Shown here one piece after another: positions 38,701-45,237 of a stretch of 64,000 bases of DNA. Source of the stretch: Bartonella rattimassiliensis 15908 (lineage in GTDB: Bacteria > Pseudomonadota > Alphaproteobacteria > Rhizobiales > Rhizobiaceae); assembly GCF_000278215.1 (NCBI RefSeq), contig NZ_JH725064.1, forward strand, positions 305,587-369,586. The letters are read 5' to 3'. The notes under the pieces were generated by a model that did not search any database, had not been told where the DNA came from, and worked only from the letters and a program-made list of their open reading frames with translations. Within the stretch, counting starts at the first letter, position 1. Each line of letters begins with the position of its first letter. A program made the position numbers and the translations under genes.

Positions 38701-39753
38701 ATTAGCAAGTGCAGATGCTTCAGTACCTATAGCTATCGCATTTTCACCGAGTGCCTTGGTGTGCTTAAGGCCTCCGAACTCGCTAATTGGATCATCATCT
38801 TTTATAGGATTCAAACTCTGCGGAGAGCCTATTGCAATAGAACCCTTCATCTTAGCTTGTGATGCATAACCTATAGCAATACTCGTCTCTCCTACCCCAT
38901 TTGCCCCATAACCCAATCCCAGAGCACCTCGCTGCTCTACTCGTGCATAAGGACCAATAGCAATCCCCTGAACCCCATCTTTTGTTATTAGTGCATGGTT
39001 ACCAATGGCAACGCTACCACCTCTACGGACTTGCGCATTATAACCGATAACAGTGGTCCATCCCAAATGCCGAGTCTCACTAGCAGATACAAACCGTGCC
39101 GTCAAATCATCACCAATAAGAACACTATGACTAACGTTTGCATTAATGTCTTGACCTAACATGACAACATGATCACCATTTTTTTCTTGTTTGTCCTCAC
39201 TACGTATCATGTTCCTGATAAGGTTATTTTGCGAAAAATTGGATACATTAATCATCGTTGTATATTGGCTAGTTTGAGGGAATGACTGGGGAGATAAGCC
39301 ACCATCCGCCAATAACTTCTGATCAACAATCAATTGCTTATATTGGCCCTCTGTATTTAATGTATTTTTTGATAACTTATTCCTATCGGTTTTTAAAATA
39401 TTCACAACCGAACGATCATTACTCACCTCAGAAAGGATTTTGATAAGAAAATTCCCATAGTCGCTCCTAGCATTAGCTTTTTCTGCACCTGCTTTATTGA
39501 GTACCGTTAAATAATTGTTTTTGGATATACGAGAAGTATTCAAACCAGCAACAGAGATAATACTTTGTGGATACGACACACCAGCACTCTTAACACCTTC
39601 AAGAAACGCATTTCTAAAATCAAGATTTGCTGAAAAAATAGGAAATACATTCGATAGAAATATAGCTGCCGTAGCCAACGAAAAAACTTTAACGAAAGAA
39701 AAACGAGAAAGTTTTAATTTACTCGCTGTTTGTGTGGCATGTAATTTTTTCAT
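35713..39753 (-). CDS. Trimeric autotransporter adhesin, BadA/Vomp/YadA-like
   Basis: 1346 residues from the ATG at 39753 (GGAGAG upstream). An extended signal peptide (KLSRFSFVKVFSLATAAIFLSN) leads to a head region rich in SIAIGxxAxA repeats (about residues 190-620), then neck and stalk segments with NGKTRQIVGVSAGTNDTDAVN and repeated AVNGSQLYSMSN necks, and a YadA anchor at the C-terminus (LSVAIGSGMWLNQSAFAVGAGY, ending VGLSLTLN). Homotrimers span the outer membrane and bind host matrix or cells; in Bartonella this family mediates adhesion and autoagglutination. Two neck segments share about 78 identical bases (36633-36711 and 37027-37105), a likely site of slippage or recombination. Confidence 0.92.
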   Translation of the reverse strand: MKKLHATQTASKLKLSRFSFVKVFSLATAAIFLSNVFPIFSANLDFRNAFLEGVKSAGVSYPQSIISVAGLNTSRISKNNYLTVLNKAGAEKANARSDYGNFLIKILSEVSNDRSVVNILKTDRNKLSKNTLNTEGQYKQLIVDQKLLADGGLSPQSFPQTSQYTTMINVSNFSQNNLIRNMIRSEDKQEKNGDHVVMLGQDINANVSHSVLIGDDLTARFVSASETRHLGWTTVIGYNAQVRRGGSVAIGNHALITKDGVQGIAIGPYARVEQRGALGLGYGANGVGETSIAIGYASQAKMKGSIAIGSPQSLNPIKDDDPISEFGGLKHTKALGENAIAIGTEASALANMSMALGVKSQAEAESGIALGAHSLASVKSGISGYVPVKKDIKGDKEHVWKSTAGAVSVGNVSNGMTRQIVAVAAGTEDTDAVNVAQLKAVQEAAIIKGLKINTTGKDFADATADAENSIALGSKASVDKLSSGALAFGYGASVKSLSSDIQNGSLNGIALGTKASVFADDGVALGHNAQINGKGSIALGANTIAKSVSSVVIGTDAKALSGYAVALGSGAYIDANARYAVVLGGEAKVENGSHRAVAFGDRASVGKNAENALSLGSSTNALVDSGIALGANSLANVAAGVGGYDPSTGKKSDKDDSIWKSKYGALSIGDFKNGKTRQIVGVSAGTNDTDAVNVAQLKAVETLSKTGWNLAVNNGDARQIGPNSTINFVAVSHQDKQNIKLKQEDDSVSFDLSDDITVKNIEAHQLTFQDDNKSSLTLTADGLRLSNGPQITTGGIDASGKKITGLAKGTEDTDAVNKAQLDASLNDLSNNLQSEDSSVVHYDKKDGKTDYTSVTLGGKEKSLVGLHNVANGQINESSHDAINGSQLYSMSNMLASYFGGGARYENGQWINPTFKIHIVKEDGSTIEEQSYDDVAKAFAGVGTSITNIHKELKNEISQVSCDSLVKQDADTDVIAIGGEKSGTEVTLLNTNGASRTLSGVKSGMLSAVSTEAVNGSQLYSMSNMLASYFGGGARYENGQWTGPTFRVTQFFDDGTSNEKTIYDNVAAAFDGISGSMSRINDRITDISKNVAPDGLNWNSSERGYDGRHNGEDSKIKHVADGLIEEGSKEVVNGGQLWKTNDRVSKVENKVDSIGQQLKDIAVSADGAVKYDKDKDGHKTNKITLVGGNESDPVVINNVGDGKIEGGSKEAINGGQLYNYTEQQMKIVLDDAKKYTDEHIKDAVHNGVAEAKSYTDIKFETLNYAVEDVRKEARQAAAIGLAVSNLRYNDTPGKLSVAIGSGMWLNQSAFAVGAGYTSEDGNIRSNLSVTSTGERWGVGVGLSLTLN

Positions 39754-40504
39754 AATAAGCTCTCCGATGAAAAAATTTAAAAACACCTCCAAAACTTAAA
39801 AAAGACATATTTTAGCATTATAAACTTTATTGAAATTTGAAGTAGAGGGTAATTGCTTAGGGTGTGAGCGTTTTGAGTCTTTTATCTTCGTTTTGTTTGT
39901 GTTTCCTGTGTTGAGACCTAAATTTTTGTCTCTACTTTTATGTTTCGTGGACATAAATGTGACATATTTAGAGTCTAGTAGAGGTTGGTATTTTGTTTTG
40001 TCGTGTAATTTAAAAAGGGTTTTGCATATTTAATATTACCGTTTTACTTGATGGTGATTGCTATAAAATGCTTTGCGGAATATTATATTGTATGTCTTTT
40101 TGCATGTATGTTTTTTACTTTATTAAAAAGTATTGTTTTCTTAACAATAAGTAAAGTAAAAAAGATTGTAATATTTAAGGATTTTAGTTTCCCTGAGGTG
40201 TTTTATTTGTTAGATGTGATTTTTCCTGTTTAAATGGCATATAGTGATATGTATACATCTTTGTGGTGTGTTGTTGTCTTCTACGCATTACTTATTCCCC
40301 TTTGAAATACTTATACAATCAAAATGAGTCTTATCAACACGCCTTTTTATACCCCTATAGACTATTCACGAAAATGACAAGATAAAAATATAGCTTTTTA
40401 GTAATAGGGATTCTACTGTGCTTTTTTTTCAACAAGAGCGCAGAAAGGTATACTGTAAACTCCTAAGGTTAGCAACACATTGATTTATATATATAATTCA
40501 CTGT
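39754..40504. other. Upstream region of the autotransporter, no supported gene
   Basis: AT-rich region between the divergently placed repeat F and the adhesin gene. Two open frames on the plus strand (39830-40033 and 40048-40233) have Cys/Phe/Val-rich, protein-unlike sequences and no clear ribosome binding sites, so I do not call them genes. Long upstream regions are usual for regulated Bartonella adhesins. Confidence 0.45.
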
Positions 40505-40760
40505 TTTGCATATTGAATTAAAGCCCCGAATATAGTAAGATTTTCTTATTCTAAACCCTCTCAGATTGAATCAATTAATATCACTTTCTTGCACGTCAAA
40601 AGCGGGATGAGTGTGTGGATAAAATTTATATAAGAAAGGACTAAAAATGGCTCTTATGAACCGTCTTAATGCAAGATCTGTCGCAACATTGGGGGCTGGC
40701 AAATATAATGATGGTGCCGGCTTGTTACAGCACCATTAAGTATTGCACTCATCTCTAGAC
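40505..40760 (+). repeat. Dispersed intergenic repeat, copy F
   Basis: Reads GAATTAAAGCCCCGAATATA, GTAAGATTTTCTTATTC, TTGAATCAATTAATATCACT, GTGTGTGGATAAAAT, AAAAATGGCTCTTATGAACC, GTCGCAACATTGGGGGCTGG and GGTGCCGGCTTG in the order of the other copies. It lies between two autotransporter copies. Confidence 0.65.
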
Positions 40761-40774
40761 AACGTACTGTCTAG
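40755..40774. other. Perfect short hairpin CTAGACA/TGTCTAG
   Basis: CTAGACA, six-base loop, TGTCTAG, just past repeat copy F and before the terminator of the broken autotransporter. Function unknown; it may be part of that terminator region. Confidence 0.4.
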
Positions 40775-40787
40775 CTGTGAAATTTTG

Positions 40788-40810
40788 CCCTTATCTCAAT
40801 AAAATAAGGG
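40788..40810 (-). terminator. Terminator of the broken autotransporter copy
   Basis: CCCTTAT / ATAAGGG hairpin, minus-strand reading followed by AAAATTTC. Same position and style as the terminator of the intact adhesin at 35661. Confidence 0.5.
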
Positions 40811-40847
40811 TGGATATACGTACCGATAAAAAAATTGTTTGCTATAT

Positions 40848-41806
40848 CGTCAATTTAGCTTTAGTCTCAAGCCTGCACCTATCCTCCAATGTCCACCAAA
40901 ACTCGTTGCTGATATATTAGAACGCATCTTACTATCTTCTATCATATAACTAGCACCGATAAAAAGGCAGATTCACCACACCATATACCCATACCAAGAG
41001 AGAAATTTAAAGATCCAGGGGTATCAAAATAACTTAAGTTCGATACTGCTAAACCAACAGTTGCTGCCTGTCGTCTGGCCTCTTTCTGAATTGCCTTAAT
41101 ATCAATATTTTAATGCTTCAAATTTCGTATCCGTGTAAGATTTTGCCTCATTAATAACATTACTCATCGCATTATCTATGACATCATCAAAACGTTTATC
41201 TGTGTATTTTTTTGTGTCATCAAGAACTGTCTTCATCTGCTCTTTAGGGTAATCATACAATCGTTCACCATTGATAGCTTCTTTTGAACCATTTTCAATG
41301 TGCCTTTCAGCAACATTGTCTATTAATACGGGATCACTTTCATTTCCACCAATTAAGCTGATTTTATTGGTCTTATTGCCTTTCTCATCTTTATCATATT
41401 TAACTGCTCCATCCACTACACTGGCAATATCTTTTACACGCCTATCAATACCCTCTACCTTGTTTTCAACCTTGTTAACCCTATCATTTGTTAGCCAAAG
41501 TTAGCTTCTATTGATGGCATCTTTCGAATCTTTCTTTATTTTATCATCTTCTACATGTGTAATCTTACTGTCCTACCCCTGATAATGTGCGTCATATGCT
41601 TTTTCATCCTCATTCTAATTTAAACCACTCAACGTAACACTATTGAATTGTGCAACATGGAATTTGGGGGCTATCCGTTTTCCGTCTTTATATTCAGCAC
41701 GACCACCAAAATACGTGGCAAGCTTATTACTCATCGAATAAAGCTGGGAACCATTGATTGCAGCCCTTGAGTCTTCAGAAATTCCATCCTTGGCAAGAAA
41801 GCTAAT
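40848..41806 (-). pseudogene. Trimeric autotransporter, 3' remnant
   Basis: Homologous to the C-terminal part of the intact adhesin at 35713 but interrupted by several stops and frameshifts. Recognisable pieces are the neck (DGISEDSRAAINGSQLYSMS near 41750), NKLATYFGGRAEYKDGKRI, then MDGAVKYDKDEKGNKTNK and ESDPVLIDNVAERHIENGSK in the 41102-41416 frame, and the degraded YadA anchor down to 40848. The similarity stops at about 41806, exactly where the prophage left end is proposed, so the prophage probably split this gene and its 5' part would lie beyond the far end of the prophage. Confidence 0.8.
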
Positions 41807-41870
41807 TGTAGTTTGACAGTAGGTTTTGCATTAAGTGGGAATAGGTGGGATTAGTTAGGAATACGTGATA
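41807..41870 (+). other. Proposed prophage left terminus with 10-bp repeats
   Basis: TGTAGTTTGACAGTAGG followed by TTTTGCATTAA begins with TGT as Mu ends do and matches the remnant terminus at 9905. At 41831-41870 four units of exactly ten bases follow (TTAAGTGGGA, ATAGGTGGGA, TTAGTTAGGA, ATACGTGATA), which could be transposase end-binding sites. A 5-bp target duplication cannot be checked because the right end is not in the window. Confidence 0.55.
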
Positions 41871-42000
41871 ATTTATTGTTTTTATGTACAAAATTTAGCA
41901 TTAAAAGCGCGTTTTGTCAAAATAGATTTTGACACCTAAAATGGTCAAAAAACGCGAAAAATGGTAAAAAGCGCGTTTTCATGGTAAAAGTAAGAGAAAG

Positions 42001-42088
42001 CTTTGAAAGGTCTTTGAAAATCCTTTGAAGATTTTTAAAAAGTCTGTGAAAGCCCAGAAAACCGCCTTTGAAGACCCTTTGAAAAAAA
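42001..42088 (+). repeat. 11-bp phased CTTTGAA array inside the prophage left end
   Basis: Eight consecutive 11-base units: CTTTGAAAGGT, CTTTGAAAATC, CTTTGAAGATT, TTTAAAAAGTC, TGTGAAAGCCC, AGAAAACCGCC, TTTGAAGACCC, TTTGAAAAAAA. The period is exact over 88 bases. The reverse-complement form occurs at 9949-10025 by the remnant terminus, and a short version at 58228-58271. Confidence 0.65.
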
Positions 42089-42267
42089 TCAATCCAAAAG
42101 TTCAATTGATTCCAAAATCAAATAAAAATGACCCAAAAAGCAAAAAAGATTTTCACCTATTGATGATTATCTATTTTTATAGGTAAAATATAATTATAAA
42201 TCAAATAGTTATATAATTTTTCTAATGTAAAAAGATTTTCATATCGAGTTTTGATTTTAGAGGGGCA

Positions 42268-42795
42268 TTAAGCCGTATCTTGTGTGGTTTCTAGATGTGC
42301 ACTTTCAGCCTCGATTTGACGCTTTAAATGCAATTTTAGAAGAGGCAAAGTAAGTTCGACTTCCTCTGTGTCGTTGATGTTTTGAACAAGCTCTTGCAGT
42401 TTTCCATAAAGCTCTGCCGCTAATTCCGCTATATCTTCAGGGGGGAGTTTTATATTTGCATCGCGATAGGTTGTATAAGCTATGCGACCAAGTTTTTTCA
42501 TCAGTCCAGCAGGAATGGTGGGTGGAGAGATATTGAAAGTCCGAGTCATCATCATGTCTACAAACATTCCATCTTCACCAGTCAAAAGCCAATTCAGATT
42601 CACTCCAAATTTTTCTTTATATGATGATAAAACGGTTGCATCTGGAGTTCTATCACCGCGTTCGTAATTTCCAAGCCCTTGAATACTGATACCAATTTTA
42701 AGAGAAAATATATCACGAGATAAGCCCACAAGCTTTCTAACCTCTGTGAGTCGTTTTGCTAATGCGGTTTTTGGCTCATTTTTTTGTCGTGTCAT
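42268..42795 (-). CDS. Phage repressor, XRE-type HTH
   Basis: 175 residues. HTH in residues about 10-65 (LAKRLTEVRKLVGLSRDIFSL, GISIQGLGNYERGDRTPD), followed by a linker (NLNWLLTGEDGMF) and an acidic helical C-terminus rather than a LexA-like protease domain. It is transcribed away from the early operon, divergent from ner, as the c repressor of Mu is. It should keep the transposition genes off in the lysogen, probably through the palindrome at 42809-42838. Confidence 0.8.
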   Translation of the reverse strand: MTRQKNEPKTALAKRLTEVRKLVGLSRDIFSLKIGISIQGLGNYERGDRTPDATVLSSYKEKFGVNLNWLLTGEDGMFVDMMMTRTFNISPPTIPAGLMKKLGRIAYTTYRDANIKLPPEDIAELAAELYGKLQELVQNINDTEEVELTLPLLKLHLKRQIEAESAHLETTQDTA

Positions 42796-42808
42796 ATTAT
42801 AAATGTCT

Positions 42809-42838
42809 ACAAATGGGGTTGATTAATGTTCCATTTGT
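42809..42838. promoter_or_regulatory. Candidate operator: ACAAATGG-N14-CCATTTGT
   Basis: Perfect 8-bp inverted repeat with a 14-bp spacer in the divergent intergenic region, 14 bp from the repressor start. The half-site spacing (22 bp centre to centre, about two helical turns) suits a dimeric HTH protein, either the repressor or Ner. Confidence 0.5.
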
Positions 42839-42899
42839 ATATATATCTTTAATTACCGCCCGCTATTGAGGGCGTTTATTGTACATTTAACCCCACAAA

Positions 42900-42924
42900 A
42901 AACGGATGGTTTGAGCATCCGTTT
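42900..42924 (+). other. Hairpin in the 5' leader of ner
   Basis: AAACGGATG / CATCCGTTT with a 7-nt loop ends six bases before the AGGAG that serves ner. A second, weaker hairpin (CGCCC/GGGCG, 42857-42874) precedes it. Either could limit early transcription or protect the message. Confidence 0.45.
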
Positions 42925-42942
42925 AAAGCAGGAGCGAAAGTT

Positions 42943-43248
42943 ATGACAACCACACAAACATGCATGCAAGTATGGGATCGCCATAGTATTTTAGCCGAGC
43001 TACGCCGCCGTAACATGACCTTGGCGGAGCTCGCGAAAGCTTATCAACTCCCGTCATCCAGCGTTCAACATATCTGGACACGACCCAACGAGAAAGCCGA
43101 ACGCGCTATTGCCGACTTTATCGGTTTGCCCGTTGAGCAGGTTTTCTCCGACCGCTACCCCAAAAGTCGCCGTCGCATTTTTAAAGCAGCAAAACACGCT
43201 CATACAGATTCGGTAACACAGTCCGCATTGCGCGGTAATGCTGCTTGA
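42943..43248 (+). CDS. Ner-like early regulator, HTH
   Basis: 101 residues. WDRHSILAELRRRNMTLAEL, AKAYQLPSSSVQHIWTR, ERAIADFIGLPVEQVFSDRY follows the Ner/Nlp (SfsB) family, a small winged HTH that in Mu negatively regulates the early and repressor promoters. AGGAG at 42930. First gene of the early operon. Confidence 0.85.
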   Translation: MTTTQTCMQVWDRHSILAELRRRNMTLAELAKAYQLPSSSVQHIWTRPNEKAERAIADFIGLPVEQVFSDRYPKSRRRIFKAAKHAHTDSVTQSALRGNAA

Positions 43249-43324
43249 ACTTCGTTACACGGCTTTGCGTGTGTCATACGCATTTGCCATGAATTTAAAT
43301 ACCATAAGATAAAAAGGTTTATCA

Positions 43325-43462
43325 ATGTCTAAAGATCAATACGAAATAGGCAAGATAAATTGCATAGCGTTGCATCATGGAGCAGCCGATTGGATGGGTT
43401 GTTTTTTAAGATTAGCTGGTCAAGTTTTCTTTATCGGGGGTGGTTATGGTTGCTGCTTATAA
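43325..43462 (+). CDS. Small phage protein, unknown
   Basis: 45 residues: MSKDQYEIGKINCIALHH, then GAADWMGCFLRLAGQVFFIG and GGYGCCL. The stop overlaps the start of the next gene. ATAAAAAGG lies upstream. No family recognised; the Gly/aromatic/Cys-rich second half could be a membrane segment. Modest confidence that it is translated. Confidence 0.35.
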   Translation: MSKDQYEIGKINCIALHHGAADWMGCFLRLAGQVFFIGGGYGCCL

Positions 43463-43844
43463 TTTATGGGCTCCCGAGGCAAAAAGAGAAATTCTTAATC
43501 CTTATTCAGAAGCTGAACGTTTGGAAGCCATGCTTGCCTGTTCTTTTAAGGCGGTGAGTGGCGGATTTAAACATTTGCCGATCCGGTATATTATAGACCC
43601 TCCGCATGGCTTATTTGATGCGGCGTTAGCACGACAGATTGTTATTCATATTTTGCATTATCAGTTTGAGGTGCCGCGTCGGCGTCTTGTTGCCATGCAA
43701 GAGCGTGAACGCACGGCTGTTGCTCGTTCTTTGCGTACAATTAATCGGCGTTTGGAAGAACCTATTTTCGCGAAAGCCTATCGAAGATGGGCAGGACGTG
43801 CGATGGATTTGTTCTTTAAAGAGATCAGAAAGGCAGCGGGGTGA
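43440..43844 (+). CDS. DnaA C-terminal domain-like phage protein
   Basis: 134 residues from GTG 43440 (ATG 43446 also possible). The segment HGLFDAALARQIVIHILHYQFEVPRRRL, then RERTAVARSLRTINRR resembles domain IV of DnaA (helix-turn-helix that reads DnaA boxes: ARQIAMYL...R.R..V..AL..I..R). It has no AAA+ domain, so it would be a DNA-binding adaptor only. Similar proteins accompany ParB-like and MuA genes in other alphaproteobacterial Mu-like phages as I recall. Its function in transposition or replication is not known. Confidence 0.55.
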   Translation: MVMVAAYNLWAPEAKREILNPYSEAERLEAMLACSFKAVSGGFKHLPIRYIIDPPHGLFDAALARQIVIHILHYQFEVPRRRLVAMQERERTAVARSLRTINRRLEEPIFAKAYRRWAGRAMDLFFKEIRKAAG

Positions 43845-44782
43845 TGGCACAGTTTCAAGAGATTGCTTTAGATTTGATTGTGGTGCCGGAGTGTATACGC
43901 CCTGTGGATGATGAGCATGCCAAGGCACTTGCGCAATCGATGGCGCGGGAGGGATTGATGAATCCGATTACGGTGCGCCATACGCCCAATGCTAAGGAAG
44001 GCAATTACACGCTGATTGCTGGTGCGCATCGGCTGAGGGCTGCAGAGCTTTTGGGTTATAGCAAAATTGATGCGGTTGTGGTGAAAGCGGATAAGGACAA
44101 TGCTGCGCTTTTAGAGGTTGCGGAAAACCTCTTTCGCAATGAATTATCAGTGATTGATCGTGCGCTTTTTGTCCAGACGTATCGCGAGTTGTGGGAAAAG
44201 AAGTATGGGGAAATTAAACGTGGCGGTGACCACGGTAATCAATATACAAAGGACAAAGTGGCAAAGGTGCAAGTTGCACCTTTGCCAAAAGATGGTTCTT
44301 CAGGGCATCATGAAACTGGGTGTGAAGGGAACGAAGTGGCAAAGGGTCAAGTTGACTCTTTGCCAAATGATGGTGCTTTAAATGGTAAAGTGCAAAGTTT
44401 GCACTTTGCCAAACATGTGGCGGACCGCATTGGTTTCTCTCAAGATGTCGTGAAACGTCTCAACTGTATTTCTAAGCATTTACAGCCGGAGTTGCGGTCT
44501 GTTTTGCGTGGGACGGCCTTGGCAGATAATCAAGCGCAGTTGTTAAAGCTTGCGAAGATGGAGCCGGTTTCGCAACGGCGGGTGGCGATTGCTTTGCAAC
44601 AGGTTGAGGGGAATTTGCGGCGGGCTGTTGATTTGATCAATGGGGTTAATACGCCACCGCAAATCAATGAACAGGAACGGATTTTTGCTCAATTGTTGGG
44701 TGTGTGGCAGAGAGCAGATGCGCAGACAAAGGCGCGGTTTTGTGATTACCTTGCAAGAGAACGGGGGGAAGAGCAGGCATGA
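43841..44782 (+). CDS. ParB-N domain protein with palindrome-rich linker
   Basis: 313 residues. ParB/Srx-type N-terminal domain: IVVPECIRPVDDEHAKALAQS, MNPITVRHTPNAKEG, YTLIAGAHRLRAAELLGY and VVVKADKDNAALLEVAENLFRNELS, the GxHRxxA box I and ENxxRxxLS box II both conserved. A variable linker follows (GGDHGNQYTKDKVAKVQVAPL to QSLHFAK) and then a helical region with SQDVVKRLNCISKHL. Three 27-bp palindromes fall in that linker. It overlaps the genes on both sides by four bases. Role: possibly plasmid-like partition, nucleotide hydrolysis or transposition accessory; not certain. Confidence 0.75.
   Translation: MMAQFQEIALDLIVVPECIRPVDDEHAKALAQSMAREGLMNPITVRHTPNAKEGNYTLIAGAHRLRAAELLGYSKIDAVVVKADKDNAALLEVAENLFRNELSVIDRALFVQTYRELWEKKYGEIKRGGDHGNQYTKDKVAKVQVAPLPKDGSSGHHETGCEGNEVAKGQVDSLPNDGALNGKVQSLHFAKHVADRIGFSQDVVKRLNCISKHLQPELRSVLRGTALADNQAQLLKLAKMEPVSQRRVAIALQQVEGNLRRAVDLINGVNTPPQINEQERIFAQLLGVWQRADAQTKARFCDYLARERGEEQA
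44260..44286. repeat. 27-bp palindrome 1 in the parB-like gene
   Basis: GGCAAAGGTGCAA / TTGCACCTTTGCC with one central G: a perfect 13-bp inverted repeat inside the linker coding sequence. The variants 2 and 3 keep complementarity while changing bases. Confidence 0.8.
44338..44364. repeat. 27-bp palindrome 2 in the parB-like gene
   Basis: GGCAAAGGGTCAA / TTGACTCTTTGCC around a central G. Twelve of 13 positions pair as DNA, and the remaining G-T would pair as G-U in RNA. Differences from palindrome 1 are mostly compensated on the other arm. Confidence 0.75.
44384..44410. repeat. 27-bp palindrome 3 in the parB-like gene
   Basis: GGTAAAGTGCAAA / TTTGCACTTTGCC around a central G. Twelve of 13 positions pair. 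Starts 46 bases after the start of palindrome 2. Confidence 0.75.
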
Positions 44783-45237
44783 AGACGCGTGGTTCCCATC
44801 AACTTGATTTTTTTCAAAAGCCCGTTTTTCCTTGTCGTGAACCGGTGGCGCAGATTGATTTGGGGCGGTTTCGTTCTCGTATCAAGCGCGCTATGGCACG
44901 GGCTTTGAGAGAATGCCGGCATGAGCGCAGTGTGATAGCCGAGCGTATGGCGCATTATTTAGGGATTGCTTGTTTAAGTAAGGCGAGTTTGGATGCTTAT
45001 GTGGCAGAAAGTAAGCAGGTTGATATTTCTTTGCCGCGTTTTAAAGCCTTTGTGCGGGCAACAGAAGCCTATTGGCTTTGGGATGAGGTGGTGAGTGAAG
45101 ATGGATTGTTGCTTTTGCAAGGGGATGAGGCGCGTTTAGCAGAGATTGCGCGCCTCCAGCAGGAACAGCGTGAGATTGCGGCGCAATTGAAAGCCATGCG
45201 TGCAACGCCGGTGCAAATTAAACGGGGGCAGTCATGA
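44779..45237 (+). CDS. Phage protein of unknown function upstream of muA
   Basis: 152 residues, overlapping its neighbours by ATGA at both ends. Begins with a basic region (FRSRIKRAMARALRECRHERS), then VIAERMAHYLGIACLSKASLDAY, VAESKQVDISLPRFKAFVRAT and ends in a coiled coil (LAEIARLQQEQREIAAQLKA). The middle looks like an XRE-type HTH with a long loop. Its place between the ParB-like gene and muA suggests a role in the transposition or early regulation module. I do not recognise a named family. Confidence 0.7.
   Translation: MKTRGSHQLDFFQKPVFPCREPVAQIDLGRFRSRIKRAMARALRECRHERSVIAERMAHYLGIACLSKASLDAYVAESKQVDISLPRFKAFVRATEAYWLWDEVVSEDGLLLLQGDEARLAEIARLQQEQREIAAQLKAMRATPVQIKRGQS

Noticed and set aside
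39830-40233. Two plus-strand frames upstream of the autotransporter
   Set aside because: Cys/Phe/Val-rich translations without protein-like pattern or good start signals; likely chance.
44221-44420. Palindromes in the parB-like gene as transcription terminators
   Set aside because: They lie inside an intact coding frame and lack T-runs, so termination is unlikely.
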